DNA from: Clostridiales bacterium
Lineage (GTDB): Bacteria > Bacillota > Clostridia > Saccharofermentanales > Saccharofermentanaceae
NCBI GenBank assembly: GCA_017428545.1
Contig: JAFRQR010000025.1
Location: forward strand, 62,001 to 126,000
Direction of reading: 5' to 3'
Length of the DNA stretch: 64,000 bases
Part shown: positions 1 to 8,126 of the stretch, piece after piece
Layout: each line of letters begins with the position of its first letter
Position numbering within the stretch: position 1 is the stretch's first letter
Made by a program: the position numbers and the translations under genes
Notes under the pieces: generated by a model
Database searches by the model: none
The model's input: the letters and a program-made list of their open reading frames with translations, nothing else
Told to the model about the DNA's origin: nothing

Positions 1-1040
1 TTCAGCATAGTGTAGGAAGGTTTCACGGAATTATCCAGACGGAGGAATCCGCTCGGAGCCTTCAGCCACGCGCCGTCTCTATAGTCCCAGGTCGTGATCG
101 CTTTTACCAGCGGATGGGAGAACAGGATGCGATACATCTCTTCGATCTCTTTTGCCTGTCTTTCCTCACCTTCCGGTGTCGTCGGCCATTCATCGACCTG
201 CCAGTCGTTGAGGTCTTCGATATACGCCGGCATGATCTCTCCGGAGATCAGGGTATTCTCCGTAAAGTGAATGGGAAGTCCGAATCTTTCGAAACGCTCG
301 AGCACTTCTTCGAGTTTCTCCCTTCCCCAGAAGCCCTGATGCTGGTGAGACTGAATACCGATCGCACTGATCGGGGCCCCGGCATCTAAGCACTCCTCGA
401 TAAGTTCTGCATATTTCTCGGAAGTATTAAAGTCGTTCAAAAGAAGGACCGCATCCGGATTTTGGGCATGGGCTTCATCGAAAACCGCCTTCACAAGCGG
501 TACTCTTCCGTATTCATTACAGATCCTGGTGACCGCGTTATCGTACTTGTCAAAGATCGGCATGATGACGACTTCGTTAATGACATCCCACATATCGATC
601 ACGCCTTTAAAACCGGAAACTTCACGGTCTATTCTCTCGAGCTGCTTTTTCAGGATCGTCTTATTGTCATACTTCATGAGCCAGTCGGCGCAGACAGTAT
701 GCCAGCAGAGCGGATGGCCCTTGACCTTGACGTTCTTTTCTTTGAGGTACTTGGCGACCTGCATGAGTTTTTCCGTATCCGGTTTTCCTTCCTCGGGCTC
801 GAAACGTCCCCAGTAGAACGGAAGTGTCGCGTAGTTAAATACCGCGAGCCACTTGTCGATCGCATCCTGAAGCTCCGTCGCTCCCATCGTTACATAGGGA
901 AGAAAATCAAACGCGCCGCAGCCGAAAAGGAACTCATGGTTCGTCTGGCTGACACGGATCTCTTTGTTGGCAAGTGCTTTTCCCTCATTATCCGTGAAAA
1001 GCACTTTCTTACTGACTTTTCTATGCGAAATATCCATCAT
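1..1040 (-). CDS. Endo-1,4-beta-xylanase-like, glycoside hydrolase family 10 (3' end outside window)
   Basis: About 346 residues are visible; the C-terminus lies beyond base 1. I translated the minus strand and checked that the frame stays open. GH10 hallmarks appear in order: KGHPLCWHT (near residue 106), WDVINE (acid/base Glu near 155), LLLNDFNT, GIQSHQH, and HFTEN (nucleophile Glu near 261). There is no signal peptide, so it probably acts in the cytoplasm on imported xylo-oligosaccharides, as known intracellular GH10 enzymes do. The start at 1040 (or the adjacent ATG at 1037) follows AGGAG, and that site overlaps the TAA stop of the upstream dehydrogenase gene, so the two are probably translationally coupled. 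The exact substrate is inference. Two copies of the dispersed 10-mer lie in the first 25 codons. Confidence 0.88.
   Translation of the reverse strand, partial: MMDISHRKVSKKVLFTDNEGKALANKEIRVSQTNHEFLFGCGAFDFLPYVTMGATELQDAIDKWLAVFNYATLPFYWGRFEPEEGKPDTEKLMQVAKYLKEKNVKVKGHPLCWHTVCADWLMKYDNKTILKKQLERIDREVSGFKGVIDMWDVINEVVIMPIFDKYDNAVTRICNEYGRVPLVKAVFDEAHAQNPDAVLLLNDFNTSEKYAELIEECLDAGAPISAIGIQSHQHQGFWGREKLEEVLERFERFGLPIHFTENTLISGEIMPAYIEDLNDWQVDEWPTTPEGEERQAKEIEEMYRILFSHPLVKAITTWDYRDGAWLKAPSGFLRLDNSVKPSYTML
972..1006. repeat. Inverted pair of the dispersed 10-mer inside the GH10 gene
   Basis: AAGTGCTTTT (972-981) and AAAAGCACTT (997-1006) form a perfect inverted repeat with 10-bp arms and a 15-nt loop. 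It lies within coding sequence near the 5' end of the xylanase-like gene, where the arms encode K-V-L-F and K-A-L. Confidence 0.9.
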
Positions 1041-1047
1041 GTTCTCC

Positions 1048-2223
1048 TTATACCATCAGCTTGTAGATCTTTGCGCAGTCATCTTCGTTCAGCGTCATGA
1101 AACCGGAGATCGTGCCGTTTCCACCATCGCCGTAAAGCAGTGAATGAACAAGCTTCGGAATATCATCTGAGTTCGCGCCAAGCGATTCAAGATCTTCCGG
1201 CATGCCGATCGAGATCAGGAAGTGTTTGAAAGCGTCGATACCTGCTTTTGCCGTGATCTCAGGATGCTCGAAATCCATCTGACAGCCCCAAACGCGGACT
1301 GCAGCCTGCGCAAAACGCATGACGTTATGCGGCATCTCATATGTGTGCACAGCCGGCATTACGACCGCAAGACCCGCGCCGTGAGCGCAGTCATAAAGCG
1401 CGGAAAGCTCATGCTCGATCATGTGTGACAGCCAGTCCTGGGATCTTCCGACACCACAGGTGTGGTTATGCGCGACCATTCCGGCCCACATGATGTTTGC
1501 TCTCGCTTCGTAGTTATCGGGATCAGAAATTACGCGAGGTCCTTCATGGATCATTGTCAGAAGGAGTCCTTCGATCAGGCGGTCAGTTACCTCGACCTCT
1601 TTACTGTTCGTGATATATCTCTCGTAAAGGTGCGCCATGATATCCGTGATACCGCAGGCTGTCTGGAACGGCGACAGTGTCTGTGTAAGAGCAGGGTTCA
1701 GGATACTGAACTTCGGACGGATCGCGTCACCGCTGGCACCGCGCTTGAACATACCTTCTTCTTTCGTGATAACAGAGTCCGGGCTGCCTTCTGATCCTGC
1801 AGCTGCGATGGTCAGGATCGTTCCGATCGGAAGTGCTTTTTCGATGCGCTTACCCTGGTAAAAATCCCAGAAATCACCGTCATAGACCACACCTGCCGCG
1901 ATGGCTTTACCGGAGTCGATCGTACTTCCGCCGCCGACTGCGAGAACAAAGTCAACACTTTCCTTTTTACAAAGATCGATACCTTCGTATACAAGACCGG
2001 AACGCGGATTCGGCTTAACTCCGCCAAGTTCGACATAAGGGATCGCCTCTTTATCGAGGGAGGCTTTTACGCGGTCAAGAAGACCGGAGCGTACGACGCT
2101 TCCACCGCCGTAATGAATGAGGACCTTCGTGCCGCCGAATCGTTTAACAAGCTCGCCTGCGCGGTTCTCAGTATCTTTTCCGAAAACAAAACATGTCGGG
2201 GAATAAAACTCGAAATTTTCCAT
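1048..2223 (-). CDS. Iron-containing alcohol dehydrogenase (BdhA/YqhD-like)
   Basis: The 391-residue length is normal for the group III iron alcohol dehydrogenase family, which reduces aldehydes with NAD(P)H, for example in butanol or ethanol formation. The nucleotide-binding motif GGGSTIDSGK lies near residue 97. The conserved metal-binding region follows: Asp in GITDIMAHLYE and the His residues of SHMIEHELS and DCAHGAG. The start follows AAAGG. It is the first gene of a two-gene unit with the GH10 gene: its stop is seven bases from the next start. The aldehyde substrate and cofactor preference cannot be read from sequence. Confidence 0.92.
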   Translation of the reverse strand: MENFEFYSPTCFVFGKDTENRAGELVKRFGGTKVLIHYGGGSVVRSGLLDRVKASLDKEAIPYVELGGVKPNPRSGLVYEGIDLCKKESVDFVLAVGGGSTIDSGKAIAAGVVYDGDFWDFYQGKRIEKALPIGTILTIAAAGSEGSPDSVITKEEGMFKRGASGDAIRPKFSILNPALTQTLSPFQTACGITDIMAHLYERYITNSKEVEVTDRLIEGLLLTMIHEGPRVISDPDNYEARANIMWAGMVAHNHTCGVGRSQDWLSHMIEHELSALYDCAHGAGLAVVMPAVHTYEMPHNVMRFAQAAVRVWGCQMDFEHPEITAKAGIDAFKHFLISIGMPEDLESLGANSDDIPKLVHSLLYGDGGNGTISGFMTLNEDDCAKIYKLMV

Positions 2224-2367
2224 ATAACAACCTTTCCGTCTGAAGACACAAAAATACTGTCTTACTCATATTACCATTAGCAGGAATCGATTTCTTTTAG
2301 AGAATTGACAAACAATGTACCGATTTTGTCTTTTTTCAAAGGAGCGTTATCAATAATCCGTAAAGGG

Positions 2368-3306
2368 TCAGAGATACTTTTTGATCTCATCGCGGATCTG
2401 CCTGGTGTAGCCGTTTTCGCCCGTCATCTTTTCCACCTGATCCAGTTCAGCAAGCAGTGCTTTTGCCGCGGAAGGAGACATAAACTCGACATTCTCCTCG
2501 CACGGTTCGCCCGTCGTTTCTTTCTTCGGATCGTCCTTTTTCGGCGTCATAAATATACCCTTCACGCCTTTTTTCTCCTCAACAACGAAGATAATCGAAG
2601 TGCAGACCAGCAAGGTGATAAGAAGCGCCAGAACATTTTTCTCCATATCCGCTTTCCACTCTTCAAGGAAAGGCGCTTCCTCAACAGTCAATAACATGTA
2701 GCGATCTTCCGTCCTGTGTTCTTCCGTCGGTTTGTCATCTCCTGGCATAATCTCGGAATAAAACACCTCAACCTCGGCTTTTGTAACGAGATATCTGTAC
2801 CCGGAAACCGATCCCATCAGGTCTTCCTCAAATCCCAAAGACGAAAGATCCGAGATTTTGGTCTTCATTTCCACAATAAAATCTCTGGCCAAAGGGTCAT
2901 CCTCCGGCACGTTAAAACCATAAATGTAATATCCGAAGTTTAAGGACGAGAAGTTAAAGATATCCATCCCGTCTGTTTCGAAAGCATAATTGTTGCCGGA
3001 AAATACCAGTTCTTCAATACTGTATATATCCCCATCCGGATCAGTGTATCTGTACTTTTCACCTTTGGATTCCGACCATGAAGACATACTGGATGTATAA
3101 TCATTTGCCCATTCGACCTCTGAATGAACCGCAATTCTTAATGAATCCGTGAGCTTATCTCTTCTGCGCAAGAGAAGATCATCGGCTTTTTTCAAAGCGG
3201 CCTTTCTTGAAAAGAATGTCAACGGCGCAAGAATCAGCGCGAAAAGCACCAAAAGGCAGATCGCGGCCCGGATAGAATATCTGATCCTTCTCACTTTACT
3301 CATCAT
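2368..3306 (-). CDS. Membrane-anchored protein of unknown function, paralogue of the next gene upstream
   Basis: I do not recognise the family. The 312 residues show an N-terminal membrane segment (about 12-32), an outside domain of about 190 residues, a second membrane segment (about 228-247) and a cytoplasmic tail ending in a small helical region (SPSAAKALLAELDQ). The same plan is seen in the upstream gene at 3296-4582, including similar N-termini (RYSIRAAICL against RFSFKAGICL) and similar C-terminal helices. The start overlaps the end of that gene by 11 bases, so the two are probably co-translated. A two-pass topology with a large external loop would suit a sensor or envelope role, but no function can be assigned. 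Confidence 0.85.
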   Translation of the reverse strand: MMSKVRRIRYSIRAAICLLVLFALILAPLTFFSRKAALKKADDLLLRRRDKLTDSLRIAVHSEVEWANDYTSSMSSWSESKGEKYRYTDPDGDIYSIEELVFSGNNYAFETDGMDIFNFSSLNFGYYIYGFNVPEDDPLARDFIVEMKTKISDLSSLGFEEDLMGSVSGYRYLVTKAEVEVFYSEIMPGDDKPTEEHRTEDRYMLLTVEEAPFLEEWKADMEKNVLALLITLLVCTSIIFVVEEKKGVKGIFMTPKKDDPKKETTGEPCEENVEFMSPSAAKALLAELDQVEKMTGENGYTRQIRDEIKKYL

Positions 3307-4582
3307 TTTCTTCCGCCTCTTCTTTTTGCCCGCTGCGGCTCTTTATCTCCTCGCGAAGTCTGTCCAGGTGCGGATTCGGCCCCATCGATTGTTCGGCAAG
3401 GCTGATATTCGCAATCAGGACTCTCGCCGTTTCTTCGGATACTGACTTTTCATACGGAGTTTCTACATCAGGCACAGCCGGTCCCGCATCTTCCACAATG
3501 ACATTTTCCGCTTCCTGCTCCAAACGAAGCATCTTCTCGGTATTTTTCTCGTAAAGGAATAACGTCAGGACGACGATGCCCCATAAAAGAAGCAGCGCAG
3601 CAGCGTTTTTGATCATGTCCATCCGCCACTGCCGTAAAAACGGTTCCGTATCTTCGAAAATGATCACATGAATGACCCGATATTCTAAAGATCCATCCGC
3701 ACTCAAGATCTGTGACTTCGCTTTCTCAACATCGTAAAAGTCAAGAATATTCGCATATGCCTCTTCGTCAAATGAATCACGGGCGACATAAGCCACGCCC
3801 TGCACAAAAAATACCGAATACTTGTAGCCGTGGTATTCGCCCTCCGATTCATGCATCAGATCGATCTCTTTTACGGCTTGCATAAGCGTATCATTCGTCA
3901 GGCTCAGTTCATTTTGCGGAAGTGGCGGTCCGTATGTGTATAAGAGAGCACTATCATTCTTAAAGTCCAGTGCTTCCCGGTATTCATATCCGTTTTGTTC
4001 CAGGTCACATACCATGCAGGTATCTTCATCTTCATCCGTATAGTATACGCTGCTGACAATACCAGAATCAGAAATCAAACCGGAATGGAATCCGACATTT
4101 TGTTCAATTGTGTAAGAACCAGATTTCTCACCGGTTTCTTCATCTGAGTCACCATAAAATAAAGGATTGCCATCGTCATCGAGATACTCTTCGTCGCTTC
4201 CATCCGGAAGTGCATCGGTATCAGAAATATCAGAAGATCCTTCATCCCCATCAATATAACTCGGGATCGATGTTATCGTTATGGCATTACCGTTTTTATC
4301 CTTCTCAAAGGTATACCCCTCAGAATTACTGAGAAAATCATCCCAGACAATCGATGAAAGCGCTTCCGTTTGAAGATCGTCCATATAAATTTCAAGTTCT
4401 CTTTGCCACCACATATTGTCACAGATGATCTTCTGCTTTCTTCTTTGCAATTTCGCATCGGCTTTTTCATATGCATACTTTTTCTGTGAATATGCCCACG
4501 GAACAAATATAACGGCGCAGATAAAAAAGAGGCAAATACCTGCCTTAAAGGAGAATCTGAGATTTTTAAACGGTTTCGCCAT
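3296..4582 (-). CDS. Membrane-anchored protein of unknown function with acidic external domain
   Basis: This protein of about 428 residues has a membrane segment near the N-terminus, a long external region with an acidic Asp/Ser/Gly/Glu-rich stretch, a second membrane segment (AAALLLLWGIVVLTLFLY) and a cytoplasmic tail. It is a longer paralogue of the gene at 2368-3306. I chose ATG 4582 because AAAGG lies at a workable distance upstream. An in-frame GTG at 4627 would add 15 residues and has AAAAGGA right next to it. The gene is divergent from the TerB gene at 4836. Confidence 0.82.
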   Translation of the reverse strand: MAKPFKNLRFSFKAGICLFFICAVIFVPWAYSQKKYAYEKADAKLQRRKQKIICDNMWWQRELEIYMDDLQTEALSSIVWDDFLSNSEGYTFEKDKNGNAITITSIPSYIDGDEGSSDISDTDALPDGSDEEYLDDDGNPLFYGDSDEETGEKSGSYTIEQNVGFHSGLISDSGIVSSVYYTDEDEDTCMVCDLEQNGYEYREALDFKNDSALLYTYGPPLPQNELSLTNDTLMQAVKEIDLMHESEGEYHGYKYSVFFVQGVAYVARDSFDEEAYANILDFYDVEKAKSQILSADGSLEYRVIHVIIFEDTEPFLRQWRMDMIKNAAALLLLWGIVVLTLFLYEKNTEKMLRLEQEAENVIVEDAGPAVPDVETPYEKSVSEETARVLIANISLAEQSMGPNPHLDRLREEIKSRSGQKEEAEENDE

Positions 4583-4740
4583 CACAAAACGACCTTTGCC
4601 TCTTAAAGCATAAAAAGGAGACGACACATCCTTTTGGTCTATAGTACCACAAGCAGATTATCAAATCACTATTTCGCTACGGCAGTAAGAATAAACTATC
4701 AAATCAATGACATTCCTCACTTCTTCGGGAAGCACATCAT

Positions 4741-4749
4741 TGCTATAAT
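4741..4749 (+). promoter_or_regulatory. Extended -10 promoter for the TerB-like gene
   Basis: TGC followed by TATAAT is a full extended -10 element. No good -35 is seen 17 bases upstream. The transcript would carry a leader of about 80 bases that contains a copy of the dispersed 10-mer at 4788. Confidence 0.7.
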
Positions 4750-4835
4750 GAATATGTTGGAAAAAGTGTTTTTCTTTATGCTTTGGCAAAAGCACTTTCC
4801 GGCTAACGGTAAGAACATCATCGGAGGATAATACC

Positions 4836-5546
4836 ATGTTGGGTAAGCTTTTACTTCGTTCAGTTACAAATGACCTCGCGGGCAGTATGCTCGGCGGTCT
4901 CGGCCGTGCTGCCGCTTTTGGCGCGGGAGCGGTCCTCGTATCCGAACTGGTCAACAGTGCGACCGGAAGGCAGGTCATCCCGGCAGGTAATTATGTTCCG
5001 CAGCAAAATATCCCGAACACTTCCGGATACTCATCTAATCAGGGCACGACGATCGCAAATGTCGCCCTTGCCAGAATCGCGCTTTGCTATTACATCACAA
5101 AAGCCGACGGCGTCATCTCTCCCGAGGAACAGATGGATCTGGACTATATGTGCTCGAGCCTGATGAACAATCCGAACGCTTCCGCCTCTTTCCGTTCCGA
5201 GCTTACGAAGATCACCTCCGACCGCTCGCAGAACTTTATGAATGTGGAAAAATATCTCGATAAACTGGATGTGAATACACTTTCGACACTCCAGGCCGAT
5301 ATGCAGCGCGTCGCGGAGCTTTCCGACGGGGTCACCGAAAATGAGAGAAAGGCCATGGCCGTTTTCCAGAATTATCTTTACGGCAAGCAGGGTTTCCCCG
5401 GCAGCAATATGAATGAGCAGTTCGCAGGAAAAGCACGCGTCATCAATCTTAAGTGCAGCGGATGCGGCGCCGATCTGGAAATCAACGGCACCAGGACCGA
5501 GACCTACTGCCCGTACTGCGGTTCCAAGCAGATCATCATGCACTGA
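4836..5546 (+). CDS. TerB-like protein with C-terminal zinc ribbon
   Basis: The 236-residue product has a glycine/alanine-rich hydrophobic N-terminus, then an all-helical TerB-like region (about residues 70-190) with the typical ITKADGVISPEE turn. It ends in a zinc ribbon with two CxxC pairs (CSGCG and CPYCG). TerB domains occur in tellurite-resistance and stress complexes and bind metal or act as membrane-linked adaptors. The start follows GGAGG. The gene stands alone behind its own promoter. Its function here is unknown; the zinc ribbon suggests binding to nucleic acid or protein. Confidence 0.78.
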   Translation: MLGKLLLRSVTNDLAGSMLGGLGRAAAFGAGAVLVSELVNSATGRQVIPAGNYVPQQNIPNTSGYSSNQGTTIANVALARIALCYYITKADGVISPEEQMDLDYMCSSLMNNPNASASFRSELTKITSDRSQNFMNVEKYLDKLDVNTLSTLQADMQRVAELSDGVTENERKAMAVFQNYLYGKQGFPGSNMNEQFAGKARVINLKCSGCGADLEINGTRTETYCPYCGSKQIIMH

Positions 5547-5648
5547 TTCCTTCCGGCTTGCCCTATCGCACTAAGCAGCGGGTACTCCCCTATTCATTAT
5601 TTCTCGATAATGCACAACCACAGGTATAACGAATTTTCCCGAACTTCG

Positions 5649-5657
5649 TGATAGAAT
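5649..5657 (+). promoter_or_regulatory. Extended -10 promoter directly upstream of the first MATE gene
   Basis: TGA followed by TAGAAT lies only eight bases before the ATG at 5665. Transcription would start at or next to that codon, so a leaderless message is possible. No Shine-Dalgarno sequence is visible. Confidence 0.5.
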
Positions 5658-5664
5658 GGCTGCT

Positions 5665-7056
5665 ATGGCCGGGAAATTATCGAAAAGTCACAACATAGAC
5701 ATGATCAACGGGGGTGTTCTCATCCCCTTGATCTGTTACAGCCTGCCGATCGTATTTACGCAGGTACTGCAGCTGCTTTTTAATGCAGCGGATATCGTTG
5801 TCGTCGGGCAGTTCGTCGATAACACCGCCGTTGCCGCCGTCGGTTCCTGCGCATCGCTGATCAATCTGATGATCAATCTTTTCATTGGTGTTTCTTTGGG
5901 AGCGACCGTAGTTCTGGCATCGGTGCTCGGCGCTAACCAGAAAGACCGGATCCATGATCTTACCCATACGATCTTTTCTCTCGGCATCATTTTCGGCATC
6001 ATCACCTGTATCGTTGGAAGTATCTTTGCCAGGACCTTTCTGGAATGGATGGGTACGACATCCGATTCCATCGATCAGGCAGCTCTTTATCTCCGCATCT
6101 ATTTTCTCGGAAGCCCTGCTTTCATGATCTACACTTTCGGACGCGCGATCATCGTAGCCGCCGGGGATACCCGCCGGCCTCTCATCTATCTGACTCTTTC
6201 CGGGATCCTGAATGTTCTTCTCAACCTTCTTCTGGTGGCCGTCTTCGGTCTTGGAGTTGCAGGTGTGGCGATCGCAACAGTTGCTTCCCAGGTGCTTTCC
6301 GCTGTGCTTATGACCCTTGCGCTGTTCCACCTTGACGGAGAATGCCGCATCTTCCCGTTCGAACTGAAGATCCACAAAAAGCCTTTGACGAAAATATTGA
6401 AACTCGGTCTTCCTGTCGGATTACAAAACACATTGTTTTCATTTTCAAACGTCATCATCCAGTCATCGGTCAACTCACTGGGGACCTCATGTATGGCCGG
6501 TAACAGTGCCTGCATGAACATAGACTCTTTCATCTATGCCGGCATGAACTCATTTACCCAGGGCTGCATGACCTTTGCGGGCCAAAACTACGGTGCCAAA
6601 CGCTATGACCGTTTAAATGCGATCTACCGCTCTGCACTTCTTTCGATCGCGTTCATCGGTCTTTCCCTCGGTGCCTTTTCCTATCTTTTCGGAACTCCCC
6701 TTCTTAAGCTTTATCTTCCGGATGCACCGAAAGATATCGAATTCGGTCTGGCGCGTATGCTGGTCGTGGTCGTTCCGGACTTTCTCTGCGGTCTTATGGA
6801 TTGCGGCTCGGGTATGCTCCGCGGCATTAAGAGATCCGTTTTCCCGATGGTCGCCACCGTTATCGGAAGCTGCGGGCTCCGGCTTATATGGGTCTATACT
6901 GTTTTCGAGCATTTCAAGCCGATCTATTCTCCCATAAATGCCTTTAAGATCCTTCTGGTTTCCTATCCGATCTCCTGGGCTCTCACGTTCTTTGTGCTTT
7001 TCGGCTATTACTGTTTTGTAAAAAGAAAGCTTCCCTCTTCTAAAAGTGTCAGGTGA
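5665..7056 (+). CDS. MATE family multidrug/cation antiporter
   Basis: The product of about 463 residues carries the two-fold MatE repeat. The first half opens with ICYSLPIVFTQVLQLLFNAAD and VVVGQFVDN, typical for Gram-positive MATE exporters, and about 12 membrane helices follow. These proteins export organic cations or drugs using sodium or proton gradients. The start is uncertain. ATG 5656 overlaps the -10 element and is unlikely. ATG 5665 or the more downstream ATG 5701 fit better, but neither has a ribosome binding site. A terminator-like hairpin overlaps the 3' end. Confidence 0.9.
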   Translation: MAGKLSKSHNIDMINGGVLIPLICYSLPIVFTQVLQLLFNAADIVVVGQFVDNTAVAAVGSCASLINLMINLFIGVSLGATVVLASVLGANQKDRIHDLTHTIFSLGIIFGIITCIVGSIFARTFLEWMGTTSDSIDQAALYLRIYFLGSPAFMIYTFGRAIIVAAGDTRRPLIYLTLSGILNVLLNLLLVAVFGLGVAGVAIATVASQVLSAVLMTLALFHLDGECRIFPFELKIHKKPLTKILKLGLPVGLQNTLFSFSNVIIQSSVNSLGTSCMAGNSACMNIDSFIYAGMNSFTQGCMTFAGQNYGAKRYDRLNAIYRSALLSIAFIGLSLGAFSYLFGTPLLKLYLPDAPKDIEFGLARMLVVVVPDFLCGLMDCGSGMLRGIKRSVFPMVATVIGSCGLRLIWVYTVFEHFKPIYSPINAFKILLVSYPISWALTFFVLFGYYCFVKRKLPSSKSVR

Positions 7057-7085
7057 AAACACAAGAAGAAAAGGGAAGTTTCTTT
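7030..7085 (+). terminator. Hairpin at the end of the first MATE gene
   Basis: A CTTCCCTCTTCT arm at about 7030 pairs, with small bulges, with AGAAGAAAAGGGAAG ending at 7078, followed by TTTCTTTC. The stem begins inside the last codons. Confidence 0.55.
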
Positions 7086-7248
7086 CTATCGTTACTTGCA
7101 CCGTCAGTATTTAGGAGGGGCGGCTGCAAAGGAACGGTTTTACCGGCCGGATATTCTTCCGGCGCGATGCGGATAGAGCGCAGCGGCTTTAGATTCGAGG
7201 GTTATCGTAGAGGTCAGAGGGGGTAAGCCGCTGCGGACACGCCGCTTT

Positions 7249-8028
7249 TCAGTAACCACGCTGTGTCGCGAAGCTGTATTGCATCGGAGCGCGGGATGTT
7301 TCTTTTTCTGAACTGACAACAAGAGAGTCCGAGTCGATCGTCTTTCCGTTTTCCAGGATAACTGTTCTGGTTCCGTATTCTGCACACTTTCTGGAGTGGG
7401 TGACCTGAAGGATCGTAATTCCCTTCTCCTGATTGATGCGGCGGAAAAGGTCCATGATCTCGGCACCGGACTTACTGTCAAGGTTACCTGTTGCCTCATC
7501 GGCAAGGATGATCTCCGGATTACTGATGATCGCTCTTGCGATCGCTACTCTCTGCTGCTGGCCGCCGCTGAGCCTACTCGGCATCTGCTTTCTCTTTGCC
7601 GTAAGTCCGGTGATCTCGAGGATCTCATCCAGATCCTTCTGCAAAGAAGCACGGGTCTTACCGGCCACCAGTGACGGCAGAAGGATATTATCCTCCACAT
7701 TCAGGTTCTGTACCAGGTTATAAAACTGGAAAATGAATCCGATCTTGCCGAGACGTGTCTTGCTGAGTTTCTTCTCTTTCATCTTACGGATATTGGTTCC
7801 GCAGATCTCAATATCACCCTTAAAGTCTCTGTCGAGGCCGCCGATCAGATAAAGCAGGGTAGATTTACCGGAGCCGCTGGCGCCCATGAGCGAGACGAAC
7901 TCACCTCTTTTTACTTCCAGTTCCGCGCCGTCGAGTACCTGGGTGATGACGCCGCCTTTTTTGCCGAACGTCTTTCTTACGTTATCTACTTTGATCATGG
8001 TCTCGTTATTGTCATACATTGTGTTCAT
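7249..8028 (-). CDS. ABC transporter ATP-binding protein (MacB/LolD type)
   Basis: All ABC ATPase motifs are present in 259 residues: Walker A GASGSGKST, Q-loop in FIFQFYNLV, signature LSGGQQQRVAIARA, Walker B IILADEATGNLD and the His-loop VTHS. It belongs to the group that drives FtsX/MacB-like permeases in peptide resistance, lipoprotein handling or exporter systems. The permease is encoded just upstream (8127-10649). The start follows AGAGG. The last 30 or so residues are not conserved in the family. The 98-base gap to the permease contains one exact copy of the dispersed 10-mer. Confidence 0.95.
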   Translation of the reverse strand: MNTMYDNNETMIKVDNVRKTFGKKGGVITQVLDGAELEVKRGEFVSLMGASGSGKSTLLYLIGGLDRDFKGDIEICGTNIRKMKEKKLSKTRLGKIGFIFQFYNLVQNLNVEDNILLPSLVAGKTRASLQKDLDEILEITGLTAKRKQMPSRLSGGQQQRVAIARAIISNPEIILADEATGNLDSKSGAEIMDLFRRINQEKGITILQVTHSRKCAEYGTRTVILENGKTIDSDSLVVSSEKETSRAPMQYSFATQRGY

Positions 8029-8126
8029 TTTGTACCTCTTTTCTTGACGGCTTCTTCCGCCGCAATGTGATTCTTTCGTTGATGTATCAGTATTTTGTCT
8101 TTTTTAAGTGCTTTTCGCGATGAAGC

